The position numbers and the translations under genes were made by a program. A stretch of DNA of 64,000 nt, from assembly GCF_009765755.1 (NCBI RefSeq), contig NZ_LMUV01000011.1, positions 1,157,576 through 1,221,575 of the forward strand. Direction: 5' to 3'. Every line of letters starts with the position of its first letter. Positions within the stretch are counted from its first letter, which is position 1. The notes under the pieces were generated by a model. It saw only the letters and a program-made list of their open reading frames with translations, had not been told where the DNA came from and made no database searches. Source of the DNA: Rhodanobacter sp. L36 (lineage in GTDB: Bacteria; Pseudomonadota; Gammaproteobacteria; Xanthomonadales; Rhodanobacteraceae). Below are positions 24,903 to 33,008 of this stretch, piece after piece.

Positions 24903-26726
24903 ATGACAGAGTCCTTCGATGCCGCACGTCGCAATGTTCTGAAACTCGGCGCGTTGTCGGCCGCGAGCCTGAGCTTGTTTCGCGCGAACCGCGCTTTCGC
25001 CGATCAGAAAACGGTGGCGACGCCGCTCGACGAACTCGGCTACGCGCAGGTGCAGCTGTCGTCCGGCCCACTCGATCGGCAGGCGCGGGAAAACCATCGG
25101 CTGGTGCTCGGCCTCGACGAGGACGCGCTGTTGCGACCATTCCGCCTGCGCAGCGGAATGCAGGCACCGGGACAGGAACTTGGCGGCTGGTACGACACTT
25201 GGGGTTTTGCGCCGGGCGCCACGTTCGGCCAATGGATGAGTGCGCTGGCGCGTCACTACGCCATCACCGGCGACCGGCCCACGCGTGAAAAGCTCGATCG
25301 ACTGGTTCGCGGTTACGCCGCGACGATCGATGCGCAGGGCAGCTTCTACCGCAACAACCGCTTTCCTTCCTACACGTACGACAAGCTGGCGGGCGGCTTG
25401 ATCGATGCGGTTCGTTTTGCCGACAACGATGTGGCCCGTGACACCTTGCAACGCGCCACCGCAGCGGCAGTTCCCTATCTGCCGCCTCACGCGATGCCGC
25501 GCAACGAAGCCGCGAAACCCGGCGAGGATTTCAGCCAGCATGCCTGGGACGAAAGCTACACGCTGCCCGAAAATCAGTTTCTCGCTTACCGGCTCACCGG
25601 AGACGAACAGCATCGACGACTCGGCCAGCGATTTCTCTACGACGATTTTTTCGGCCCGCTCGCGCGCGGCGAAAATGTGTTGCCGGGCAAGCACGCCTAT
25701 AGCCACGTCAACGCATTGAGTTCGGCGGCGCAGGGTTACCTCACGTTGAAGCAGCCGATGTATCTCGAAGCGGCGCGACAAGGTTTTGCGATGATCGACG
25801 CACAGAGTTTCGCCACCGGCGGTTGGGGCCCGGACGAGCATTTCGTGAAGCCGGGCAGCGGCGGGCTCGGCGTGAGTCTCGCTGTTCAACACAAGAGTTT
25901 CGAAACGCCTTGCGGCTCTTACGCGCACTTCAAGCTCACGCGTTACCTGCTGCGCATCACCCGCGATTCGCGCTACGGCGACAGCATGGAGCGCGTGCTC
26001 TACAACACTGTGCTCGGCGCCAAACCGATCGAGGCCGATGGTCACGCGTTCTATTATTCCGACTATGCGCGGCAGGCGCAGAAGACGTTTCATCCGGATC
26101 GCTGGCCGTGCTGTTCGGGCACATTGCCGGTGATCGCGGCGGACTATCGCATCAGCGCCTTCTTCACCGATGCGCAAGGCATTTACGTCAATCTCTACGT
26201 GCCTTCGCGGGTGAGCTGGCGACAAGGCGGCAACGATCGGCGCCTGACGATCGAGACGAATTATCCGAATGCCAGCGCCATCGGCATGCGCGTGGAAACA
26301 GCTACGCCGCAGACATTCGCGATCCATTTGCGAATCCCTTCATGGGCACACGGCGCAACGCTTCGGATCAACGGAAAACCCGCACGTGACGCACTGGAAC
26401 CGGGGACATTCGCGACGATCCGGCGGCAATGGACATCCGGCGACCGACTCGAACTCGAGCTGCCCTTGTCGCTGCGCCTGCAGAGTGTCGACGCCGAACA
26501 TCCCGACACCGTGGCATTGCTCGCTGGGCCGCTGGTGCTGATGCGCATGCTCGACAGCGCATCATCGCAGTCCGTGTTCGAACGACGCTCGCTGTTGTCG
26601 TCCGTCGCGTCATCCGGCGGCGATCATTGGCGCGTCGATGCAGGCGGTGATCGCGCGCAATTGCGGCCGTTTTTCGCGATTGGCAACGAAATTTACAGCA
26701 CTTATCAGAGCGTGCATCCGATCTGA
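24903..26726 (+). CDS. GH127/DUF1680-type glycoside hydrolase, probable beta-L-arabinofuranosidase
   Basis: A 607-residue protein with a Tat-like signal (RRNVLKLGALSAASLSL). The DUF1680/GH127 core is seen in RPFRLRSGMQAPG, GWYDTWG, SYTYDKLAGGLIDAVR, HAWDESYTLPENQFL and ARYGDSMERVLYNTVLG-like text. The catalytic zinc/thiol region includes WPCCSGT with adjacent cysteines. The upstream ligand motif, normally ETC, here reads ETPCGSY, an extra residue between Glu and Cys. The late beta-sandwich region contains FAIHLRIPSWAHGATLRINGK. Characterised members cleave beta-L-arabinofuranosides. Lengths fit. It is coupled to the SGNH hydrolase gene. The substrate may differ given the altered motif. Confidence 0.85.
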   Translation: MTESFDAARRNVLKLGALSAASLSLFRANRAFADQKTVATPLDELGYAQVQLSSGPLDRQARENHRLVLGLDEDALLRPFRLRSGMQAPGQELGGWYDTWGFAPGATFGQWMSALARHYAITGDRPTREKLDRLVRGYAATIDAQGSFYRNNRFPSYTYDKLAGGLIDAVRFADNDVARDTLQRATAAAVPYLPPHAMPRNEAAKPGEDFSQHAWDESYTLPENQFLAYRLTGDEQHRRLGQRFLYDDFFGPLARGENVLPGKHAYSHVNALSSAAQGYLTLKQPMYLEAARQGFAMIDAQSFATGGWGPDEHFVKPGSGGLGVSLAVQHKSFETPCGSYAHFKLTRYLLRITRDSRYGDSMERVLYNTVLGAKPIEADGHAFYYSDYARQAQKTFHPDRWPCCSGTLPVIAADYRISAFFTDAQGIYVNLYVPSRVSWRQGGNDRRLTIETNYPNASAIGMRVETATPQTFAIHLRIPSWAHGATLRINGKPARDALEPGTFATIRRQWTSGDRLELELPLSLRLQSVDAEHPDTVALLAGPLVLMRMLDSASSQSVFERRSLLSSVASSGGDHWRVDAGGDRAQLRPFFAIGNEIYSTYQSVHPI

Positions 26727-26732
26727 AACGCA

Positions 26733-27125
26733 TCACGATTTGCGTTGCAGCAGATCCCATCGATTGCCGTAGAGATCGCGGAATACGGCGACGCTGCCAT
26801 AAGACTCATGTCGCGGCGCTTCGTCGAACTGCACGCCTTGCGCGAGCATGTTTCGATGGTCGCGATCGAAATCATCGGTATGCAACAACAGGAATACGCG
26901 ACCACCGGCCTGATCGCCGATCTGCGATTGCTGTTGCTCGCCCTGCGCTTTCGCCAGCAACAATCGCGTTTCGCTTGAACCCTGCGGCGCCAGCAATACC
27001 CAGCGCTTGCCGTTGCCCATGTCGGTGTCTTCGACCAACTCAAACCCCAGCGCTCGCGTGTACCACGCAATCGCTTCGTCGTAATCGGCGACCAGCAACG
27101 CGAGCGCACCGAGATGTTGATTCAT
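26733..27125 (-). CDS. VOC (glyoxalase/bleomycin resistance-like) family protein
   Basis: A 130-residue protein from the ATG at 27125, overlapping the YjbR gene stop (ATGA). It has the VOC pattern: LGALALLVADYDEAIAWYTRALGFELVEDTDM, KRWVLLAPQG and the second half ending FRDLYGNRWDLLQ. Candidate metal ligands are His 4 in MNQHLG and His/Glu positions in the second half (RHESYGS). Proteins of this kind bind small molecules or metal ions and occur as dimers. The substrate is unknown. It forms a two-gene unit with the MmcQ/YjbR protein. Confidence 0.9.
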   Translation of the reverse strand: MNQHLGALALLVADYDEAIAWYTRALGFELVEDTDMGNGKRWVLLAPQGSSETRLLLAKAQGEQQQSQIGDQAGGRVFLLLHTDDFDRDHRNMLAQGVQFDEAPRHESYGSVAVFRDLYGNRWDLLQRKS

Positions 27126-27523
27126 GCCACGTCCCTTGAAGTGATGGGCAACGGCCCCAGTTCGGCCTGCAGCTTCTTGCTCAGTTTGCCGTGCACTGCG
27201 AGATACGACTCGCGCACCAACCCCTGCAGCGTTTCCGTGCTGAATCTGCCTGGTTCGATCACCGATACCCAACGTGCGCGAGCGAGATACGCAGCGGGAA
27301 CGATGCCGGGTCGATCGGTCAGTTCGAGGAAGCGATCCTCGGCTGCCTTGAACGACAGTCGCCCACCTTCGCTTCCATCCGACGGCGTGATCACGAACAT
27401 CTTGCCCGCGACGCTGAACACCAGATCCGCGCCCCATTTGATTTCTTCGCTCACGCCCGGCCAGTTCCCGCAGAGTGAGCGCAAGCCACGCACATCGAGT
27501 CCGTGTTTCGATTCCGGTTCCAT
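27122..27523 (-). CDS. MmcQ/YjbR family DNA-binding-fold protein
   Basis: A 133-residue protein. The ATG at 27523 has GGTGGAG nine bases upstream and is preferred over 27586. The family pattern appears in LRSLCGNWPGVSEEIKWGADLVFSVAGKMFVI, LSFKAAEDRFLEL and a RWVSVIEPGRFSTETLQGLVRESY end. YjbR proteins have the CyaY-like double-wing fold; the function is not established. The gene is coupled to the VOC gene and lies divergent from the GNAT gene. Confidence 0.9.
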   Translation of the reverse strand: MEPESKHGLDVRGLRSLCGNWPGVSEEIKWGADLVFSVAGKMFVITPSDGSEGGRLSFKAAEDRFLELTDRPGIVPAAYLARARWVSVIEPGRFSTETLQGLVRESYLAVHGKLSKKLQAELGPLPITSRDVA

Positions 27524-27676
27524 GTGACTCCACCGCCTCATTGCATCGAACGCGAAGTATCGCGCACGATGCTGCGTACACGTCACTGCCGATTCATGAC
27601 GTCGCCGCCAGACTCATGGACCGACAGCGACGATTGCGCGTTCAACGCGATGTCGCTGCAGGTATCCCGGAGCGCC

Positions 27677-28228
27677 ATGCCAGTCAACGATGCACCCCGA
27701 ACGGCGCACCCATCGACACCGGGCGACGGCGTCATGCAACTCGGCGACGGACGCCAGTTGCAGTTGCGAGATATCGGCCCGGACGATGTCGATGCGCTGC
27801 GTCGCTGCTTCACGCGACTTTCGCCGCAGGACATCCGGCGGCGCTTCCTGCATGCCATGTCCGAACTGCCCGAATCGATGGCACAGCGGCTGTGCCGGAT
27901 CGACCCGGCCATCGAAACCGCGCTCGTGCTGGCCGATCGCTTCGCCACACCTGCCGAAATTCGTGGCGTCGGGCGAATCTACGTGGACGAAGCAGCGGAC
28001 AGCGCCGAGTTCTCGATCCTGGTCGAACAGGACTGGACACGTCTCGGCCTCGGCGCGCTGCTGATGCAGCATCTCGTGGACGACTGCAGGCGCCGCGGCC
28101 TCGCGGAAATCTGGGGCTACGTGCTGCTGGAAAACCGGCCGATGCTGCGCCTGTGCAAGGAGCTCGGCTTCGAACGCCGGCTGCAGGAAAACGAACCCGG
28201 CGTTGCGCAGATTTCACTCCGACTTTGA
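27677..28228 (+). CDS. GNAT family N-acetyltransferase
   Basis: Preferred start ATG 27677 has GGAG four bases before it; ATGs at 27596 and 27650 in the same frame lack a site. The protein is about 183 residues. The GNAT core includes QLRDIGPDDVDALRRCFTRLSPQDIRRRF, AEFSILVEQDWTRLGLGALLM (the acetyl-CoA binding motif A, in variant form RLGLGALL) and WGYVLLENRPMLRLCKELGFE. It resembles the acetyltransferase domain of Pat-like protein acetyltransferases, without the nucleotide-binding part. Substrate unknown. Confidence 0.88.
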   Translation: MPVNDAPRTAHPSTPGDGVMQLGDGRQLQLRDIGPDDVDALRRCFTRLSPQDIRRRFLHAMSELPESMAQRLCRIDPAIETALVLADRFATPAEIRGVGRIYVDEAADSAEFSILVEQDWTRLGLGALLMQHLVDDCRRRGLAEIWGYVLLENRPMLRLCKELGFERRLQENEPGVAQISLRL

Positions 28229-28339
28229 CTCGTCCCGGCAGCGGACGCAGCCCGTAAAACTCGGCCCTTCAGGGACGTCACGCTACACTTGGCCGCTTCC
28301 CCGGCGCGATCTTCAGGTCGCCACCAACACACGCAATCT

Positions 28340-31300
28340 ATGTCCCGTTCGATTCCCCATCCGCCGCTCCCGAAAACCGCCAAGCAACGCCGCTACTGGA
28401 CGCCGCCCCACGGCTCCTCCCGCGCGTTGCTGATCGCCGAATCTACGCGCACGCACGAAGGCTTGCTGGTCGCCGTGACGCGCGACACGCAACGCGCGCA
28501 GGCACTCGAAGCGGAACTGAAAATCTTCGCTGGCGGTCTGCCGGTGCTGCATTTCCCCGATTGGGAAACGTTGCCGTACGACGTGTTCAGTCCGCACCCG
28601 GAAATCGTTTCGCAGCGCATCGCGACGCTGTATCAGCTTCCGAATGTGAAACGCGGTGTGCTCGTGGTGCCGGTCGCGACGCTGATGCAGCGCATCGCGC
28701 CACGCTCGCACATCACCGGTTCCGGGCTGGTGCTGTCGAAAGGTCAGAAGCTCGACATCATCGCCGAGCAGCGACGACTGGAAGCGTCGGGTTATCGCAA
28801 TGTGCCGCAGGTCGCCGAGCCAGGCGATTTTGCGGTACGTGGCGCTCTACTCGATGTGTTTCCGATGGGCAGCGCCGAGCCGTACCGCATCGAACTGTTC
28901 GACGACGAAGTGGATTCGATTCGCAGCTTCGATCCGGAAACACAGCGCTCGCAGCAGCAAGTGGAGAAAGTCGATCTGCTCCCCGCGCGCGAATTTCCGT
29001 TGACCGACGCAGCTGCAAAGGATTTCCGCACTGCGCTGCGCGAGCGCTTTCCGATCGACGTGCGGCGTTGCCCGCTGTACCAGGACATGAAGGAAGGCGT
29101 GACGCCCGGCGGCATCGAGTATTACCTGCCGCTGTTTTTCCCGCAGACCGCCACGCTGTTCGATTACCTCGCCGACGATGCACTGTTCGTGCTGGGCGAA
29201 GGTACGCGCGAATCGTCCGAACAATTCTGGACGCACACGGCCGAACGCTACGACCAGCGCGCGCACGACATCGAACGCCCGGTACTTCCGCCGAACGAGT
29301 TGTACCTCTCGCCGGAGCAACTGCGCGAACAACTCAACCGTCGCCTGCGCATCGATGTGGAAGCAGAACACGAGCACGCTGTCGCGTCCGGTACGCAGCC
29401 CGCGCCGGAGTTGCCGCTCAACCGCAAGGGCGAGGAACCGGGCACATCGCTGCGCCACTTCATCGAGAGCTATCCGGGACGCGTGTTGATCGCCGCCGAT
29501 TCGGCCGGCCGTCGCGAAGCGCTGATCGAAACGCTGGCGACGGCTGGCATGAAGCCGCAGAACGTCGAGGGCTGGCAAGCGTTTCTGAGTGATGCTTCCC
29601 ACACGCCATTCGCCATTACCATCGCCGGGCTCGAACAGGGTTTCGCGCTGACGAAACCTGCGATCACCGTGCTCACCGAGCGCGAACTCTACGGCGAGCG
29701 CGTGCGCAGCGAGCGCGATCGCAAGCGTCGGCGTGGCACGGCGCGTGACCCGGAAGCGATCATCCGCGATCTCACCGAACTCACGATCGGCGCACCCATC
29801 GTGCACGTCGATCATGGCGTGGGCCGCTATCAGGGCCTGCTCTCTATGGACGTCGGCGGTATGGACGGCGAGTTCCTTACCATCGAATACGCGAAAGGCG
29901 ACAAGCTCTATGTGCCGGTGTCGCAGCTCGGGCTGGTGAGCCGCTATTCGGGCACCGCGCCGGAACTGGCGCCGCTGCATTCGCTGGGTGGCGATGCGTG
30001 GGAACGCGCGCGTCGCAAGGCAGCGGAAAAAGTACGCGACGTCGCCGCGGAACTGCTGGCGATCTACGCGCAACGCGAAGCACGTGGCGGCGAATCGATG
30101 CCGATCGATCGCCAGCTGGTCGAAGAGTTCGGCAGCACCTTCCCGTTCGAGGAAACACCCGATCAGGAAACCGCGATCGAAGCGGTGCTCGCCGATCTTG
30201 CCGCACCACGCGCGATGGATCGCGTGATCTGCGGCGATGTCGGTTTCGGCAAAACCGAAGTCGCGTTGCGCGCGGCGTTTGCCACCGCTACCGCGGGCAA
30301 GCAGGTGGCCGTGCTGGTACCGACCACCTTGCTCGCACAGCAGCATTATCGAAATTTCGCCGACCGATTCGCCGACTGGCCCGTGCGCGTGGACGTGCTC
30401 TCACGCTTCAAATCGACCAAGGAAGTGAACGATGCTCTGAAGCGCCTCGCGGACGGCCAGATCGACGTGATCGTCGGCACGCACAAGCTGTTGCAGCCGG
30501 ACATCAAGTTCAAGAACCTCGGCCTCGTCATCGTCGACGAAGAACAGCGTTTCGGCGTGCGCCAGAAGGAGCAATTGAAAAAGTTGCGCGCCGAAGTCGA
30601 CCTGCTGACCATGACCGCCACGCCGATCCCGCGCACGCTGAACATGGCGATGGCCGGACTGCGCGACCTGTCGTTGATCGCCACGCCGCCGGCCCATCGC
30701 TCCGCTGTGCGCACGTTCATTTCGTCGTGGGATCCGGCGACGATCCGCGAAGCATTGCAGCGCGAGCTGTCGCGCGGCGGCCAGGTGTATTTCCTGCACA
30801 ACGAAGTGCAGAGCATCGAACGCACGGTGCGCGAGCTGGAAGAACTGGTGCCGGAGGCGCGCATCCGCATCGCGCACGGCCAGATGCCGGAACGCGAACT
30901 GGAAGGCGTGATGGCGGATTTTCATCGCCAGCGATTCAACGTGCTGGTGTGCACCACCATCATCGAAACCGGCATCGACATTCCTACCGCCAACACCATC
31001 ATCATCGATCGCGCGGATCGCTTCGGCCTCGCGCAGTTGCATCAACTGCGCGGCCGCGTCGGCCGCTCGCACCATCGCGCGTACGCTTACCTGATCGTGC
31101 CCGACCGCAAGTCGATCACCGCCGATGCGCAGAAGCGACTGGAGGCGATTGCCTCGCTGGAGGAACTCGGCGCCGGTTTCACGCTTGCCACGCACGACCT
31201 GGAAATCCGCGGCGCGGGCGAGTTGCTCGGCGACGAGCAATCGGGGCAAATCCAGGAAATCGGTTTCGGCCTGTACACCGAACTGCTCGATCGTGCCGTG

Positions 31301-31798
31301 CGCGCGCTGAAATCAGGCAAGGTGCCGGACTTCGATCTCAGCAGCGAACACGAAACCGAAGTCGAACTGCATCTGCCCGCGTTGATTCCGGACGATTACC
31401 TGCCCGATGTGCATGCTCGCCTCACGCTCTACAAGCGCATAGCCAGCGCGCGTAACGAAGAGGAGCTGCGCGATCTGCAGGTGGAAATGATCGATCGCTT
31501 CGGGCTGCTGCCGGACCCAACCAAGCAGTTATTCGCCGTCGCAAGCATCAAGCTGATGGCCACGCCGCTGGGCATCCGCAAACTCGATTTCGGCGCGAAC
31601 GGTGGACGCATCATTTTCAGGGAGAAGCCCGAGGTCGATCCGATGACCATCATCAAGCTGATCCAGAACCTGCCGCGCGTTTACAAGCTCGACGGCCAGG
31701 ACAAGCTGAAGATCACGCTCGATCTCCCCGGTGCCGCCGAACGACTGCGCAGCGCGCAGGAAGTGCTGGTGCTGCTGGGTGCGCGTCGACCCGGTTAG
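28340..31798 (+). CDS. mfd: Transcription-repair coupling factor
   Basis: An 1152-residue ATP-dependent translocase that removes stalled RNA polymerase and recruits UvrA. The ATG at 28340 starts MSRSIPHPPLPK; a TTG 51 bases upstream is less likely. The UvrB-like region occupies the first 350 residues. The RNA polymerase interaction domain lies around residues 480-560 (GAPIVHVDHGVGRYQGL). Helicase motifs include Walker A GDVGFGKTEVA, the DEEQ box in VIVDEEQRFGVRQKEQ and the TATPIPRTLNMAM motif. The RecG-like C-terminal helicase half has QLHQLRGRVGRSHHRAYAYL. The TRCF domain ends the protein. Length and motifs are standard. Confidence 0.97.
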   Translation: MSRSIPHPPLPKTAKQRRYWTPPHGSSRALLIAESTRTHEGLLVAVTRDTQRAQALEAELKIFAGGLPVLHFPDWETLPYDVFSPHPEIVSQRIATLYQLPNVKRGVLVVPVATLMQRIAPRSHITGSGLVLSKGQKLDIIAEQRRLEASGYRNVPQVAEPGDFAVRGALLDVFPMGSAEPYRIELFDDEVDSIRSFDPETQRSQQQVEKVDLLPAREFPLTDAAAKDFRTALRERFPIDVRRCPLYQDMKEGVTPGGIEYYLPLFFPQTATLFDYLADDALFVLGEGTRESSEQFWTHTAERYDQRAHDIERPVLPPNELYLSPEQLREQLNRRLRIDVEAEHEHAVASGTQPAPELPLNRKGEEPGTSLRHFIESYPGRVLIAADSAGRREALIETLATAGMKPQNVEGWQAFLSDASHTPFAITIAGLEQGFALTKPAITVLTERELYGERVRSERDRKRRRGTARDPEAIIRDLTELTIGAPIVHVDHGVGRYQGLLSMDVGGMDGEFLTIEYAKGDKLYVPVSQLGLVSRYSGTAPELAPLHSLGGDAWERARRKAAEKVRDVAAELLAIYAQREARGGESMPIDRQLVEEFGSTFPFEETPDQETAIEAVLADLAAPRAMDRVICGDVGFGKTEVALRAAFATATAGKQVAVLVPTTLLAQQHYRNFADRFADWPVRVDVLSRFKSTKEVNDALKRLADGQIDVIVGTHKLLQPDIKFKNLGLVIVDEEQRFGVRQKEQLKKLRAEVDLLTMTATPIPRTLNMAMAGLRDLSLIATPPAHRSAVRTFISSWDPATIREALQRELSRGGQVYFLHNEVQSIERTVRELEELVPEARIRIAHGQMPERELEGVMADFHRQRFNVLVCTTIIETGIDIPTANTIIIDRADRFGLAQLHQLRGRVGRSHHRAYAYLIVPDRKSITADAQKRLEAIASLEELGAGFTLATHDLEIRGAGELLGDEQSGQIQEIGFGLYTELLDRAVRALKSGKVPDFDLSSEHETEVELHLPALIPDDYLPDVHARLTLYKRIASARNEEELRDLQVEMIDRFGLLPDPTKQLFAVASIKLMATPLGIRKLDFGANGGRIIFREKPEVDPMTIIKLIQNLPRVYKLDGQDKLKITLDLPGAAERLRSAQEVLVLLGARRPG

Positions 31799-31900
31799 CG
31801 AACCGCCGCACGTACGCGAACACGATTTACCTGACGGCTGTCACTGGTTGCCGCATGGATGGCGCTCGCACAATGCCCGCACACTGAAGGAGCGCGCGAC

Positions 31901-32620
31901 ATGCAGCAGACGAAACCGCAATTCGGCATCGATGCACCCGGGGTGGTGCGCAACCTTGGCCTGATCGGCATCGTTCTGCTCATGGCGTTCGCGATCGCAT
32001 CCGCATCGGGCCGCGTGGATATCGGCTCGATGACGCTCTATCCGGGTTGTTCGTTCGTTGCAGGCAGCCTGCTGATGCTGCTGACCAGCACCGTGGGCAA
32101 GCCGTTCGTGATACGCCGCATGATCCGTCAGCTGCATCTGCGTGGCGACGAACAGGTGCTCGATGTGGGATGCGGTCGCGGCCTGCTGTTGATCGAGGCG
32201 GCTCGACAATTGCCGCATGGTCGCGCCACCGGCCTGGATCTGTGGAGCACGAAGGATCAATCCGGCAACGCCGCCGACGCCACACACCGCAATGCGGCGC
32301 TGGCCGGCGTTACCGACCGCGTGCAGATCGACACCGGCGACATGCGCGCCATGCCTTATCCCGATCACAGCTTCGACGTGATCATCTCCAGTCTCGCGAT
32401 CCACAATCTGCCGAACAGCGCGGACCGCGATCAGGCGATTCGAGAGATTGTTCGGGTACTCAAACCGGACGGCCATCTCGCACTACTGGATTTCCGATGC
32501 ACAGGCGCCTATGCATACTCGTTGCGCGAGGCTGGCGCGCTCAAGGTGCGCCGTAGCTGGCCGATCCTCGCGATGTTTCCGCCGGTCTGGATCGTGTGGG
32601 CGCAGGGCAAACGCGCTTAG
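31901..32620 (+). CDS. Class I SAM-dependent methyltransferase with N-terminal membrane helices
   Basis: A 239-residue protein from the ATG at 31901, with AAGGAG upstream. Two hydrophobic segments (VVRNLGLIGIVLLMAFAIA and YPGCSFVAGSLLMLLTS) anchor it in the membrane. The methyltransferase domain follows: VLDVGCGRGLLLIEAAR (motif I), ATGLDLWS, DTGDMRAMPYPDHSFDVIIS and IVRVLKPDGHLALLDF. A small C-terminal hydrophobic end (PPVWIVWAQ) is present. It belongs to the Methyltransf_11/25 class. The membrane location hints at a lipid or quinone-like substrate, but that is inference. Confidence 0.9.
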   Translation: MQQTKPQFGIDAPGVVRNLGLIGIVLLMAFAIASASGRVDIGSMTLYPGCSFVAGSLLMLLTSTVGKPFVIRRMIRQLHLRGDEQVLDVGCGRGLLLIEAARQLPHGRATGLDLWSTKDQSGNAADATHRNAALAGVTDRVQIDTGDMRAMPYPDHSFDVIISSLAIHNLPNSADRDQAIREIVRVLKPDGHLALLDFRCTGAYAYSLREAGALKVRRSWPILAMFPPVWIVWAQGKRA

Positions 32621-33008
32621 CTGCATCATCGTCGCTGGCTGATCGAACCCCACGAAGGTTTCCGGCCGGCATCGGGCGCTGATCCAGCCATCAGCTGACA
32701 CTCCGCGTCCAGATCGAACCGCAGCCGGGCTGGATGGACCGCGCTTGTCCCATCGCGCCAGCGCCCCGCGAGGCTAGCGTGGCCCGCTACAGCAGCTTGA
32801 AACGAGTGTCGCGCCATCGTGGCACGCAACCTGCTTTCGTATCCGGTACGATAAATGGTCCGGTTCCGGCGATTCGCCTCCACGCGAGGTTTCTGCCGCC
32901 GACGGCCGGCTTGGGCGACGCACGTTGCCAGCACACGCGGGTTGTGGAATGGACACTACGATTCACGGGCAAGGCTCCGCAGGAGCTTGGCAAAACGGGG
33001 GAATGGAA
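32621..33008. other. 388-base intergenic region upstream of the 7TM cyclase
   Basis: No convincing gene. Short frames on either strand lack family sequence and ribosome-binding sites. A small hairpin (GCTCC-GCA-GGAGC, 32974-32986) lies just before the probable start of the next gene and may affect its translation. I searched by eye for a cyclic di-GMP riboswitch core and did not find a convincing one. Confidence 0.5.

Noticed and set aside
24105-26327. 740-codon open frame on the minus strand opposite the SGNH and GH127 genes
   Set aside because: It has no family sequence and is rich in Arg, His, Ala and Gln, as antisense frames of high-GC genes are. The opposite strand has two complete enzymes with intact motifs.
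28847-30346. 499-codon minus-strand frame opposite mfd
   Set aside because: It is an antisense shadow of the well-supported Mfd coding region, with no start site or recognisable domain.
32941-33008. Cyclic di-GMP riboswitch before the 7TM cyclase
   Set aside because: A few bases (GGGCAAGG) resemble part of the GEMM core, but the rest of the conserved core and the paired helices are missing.
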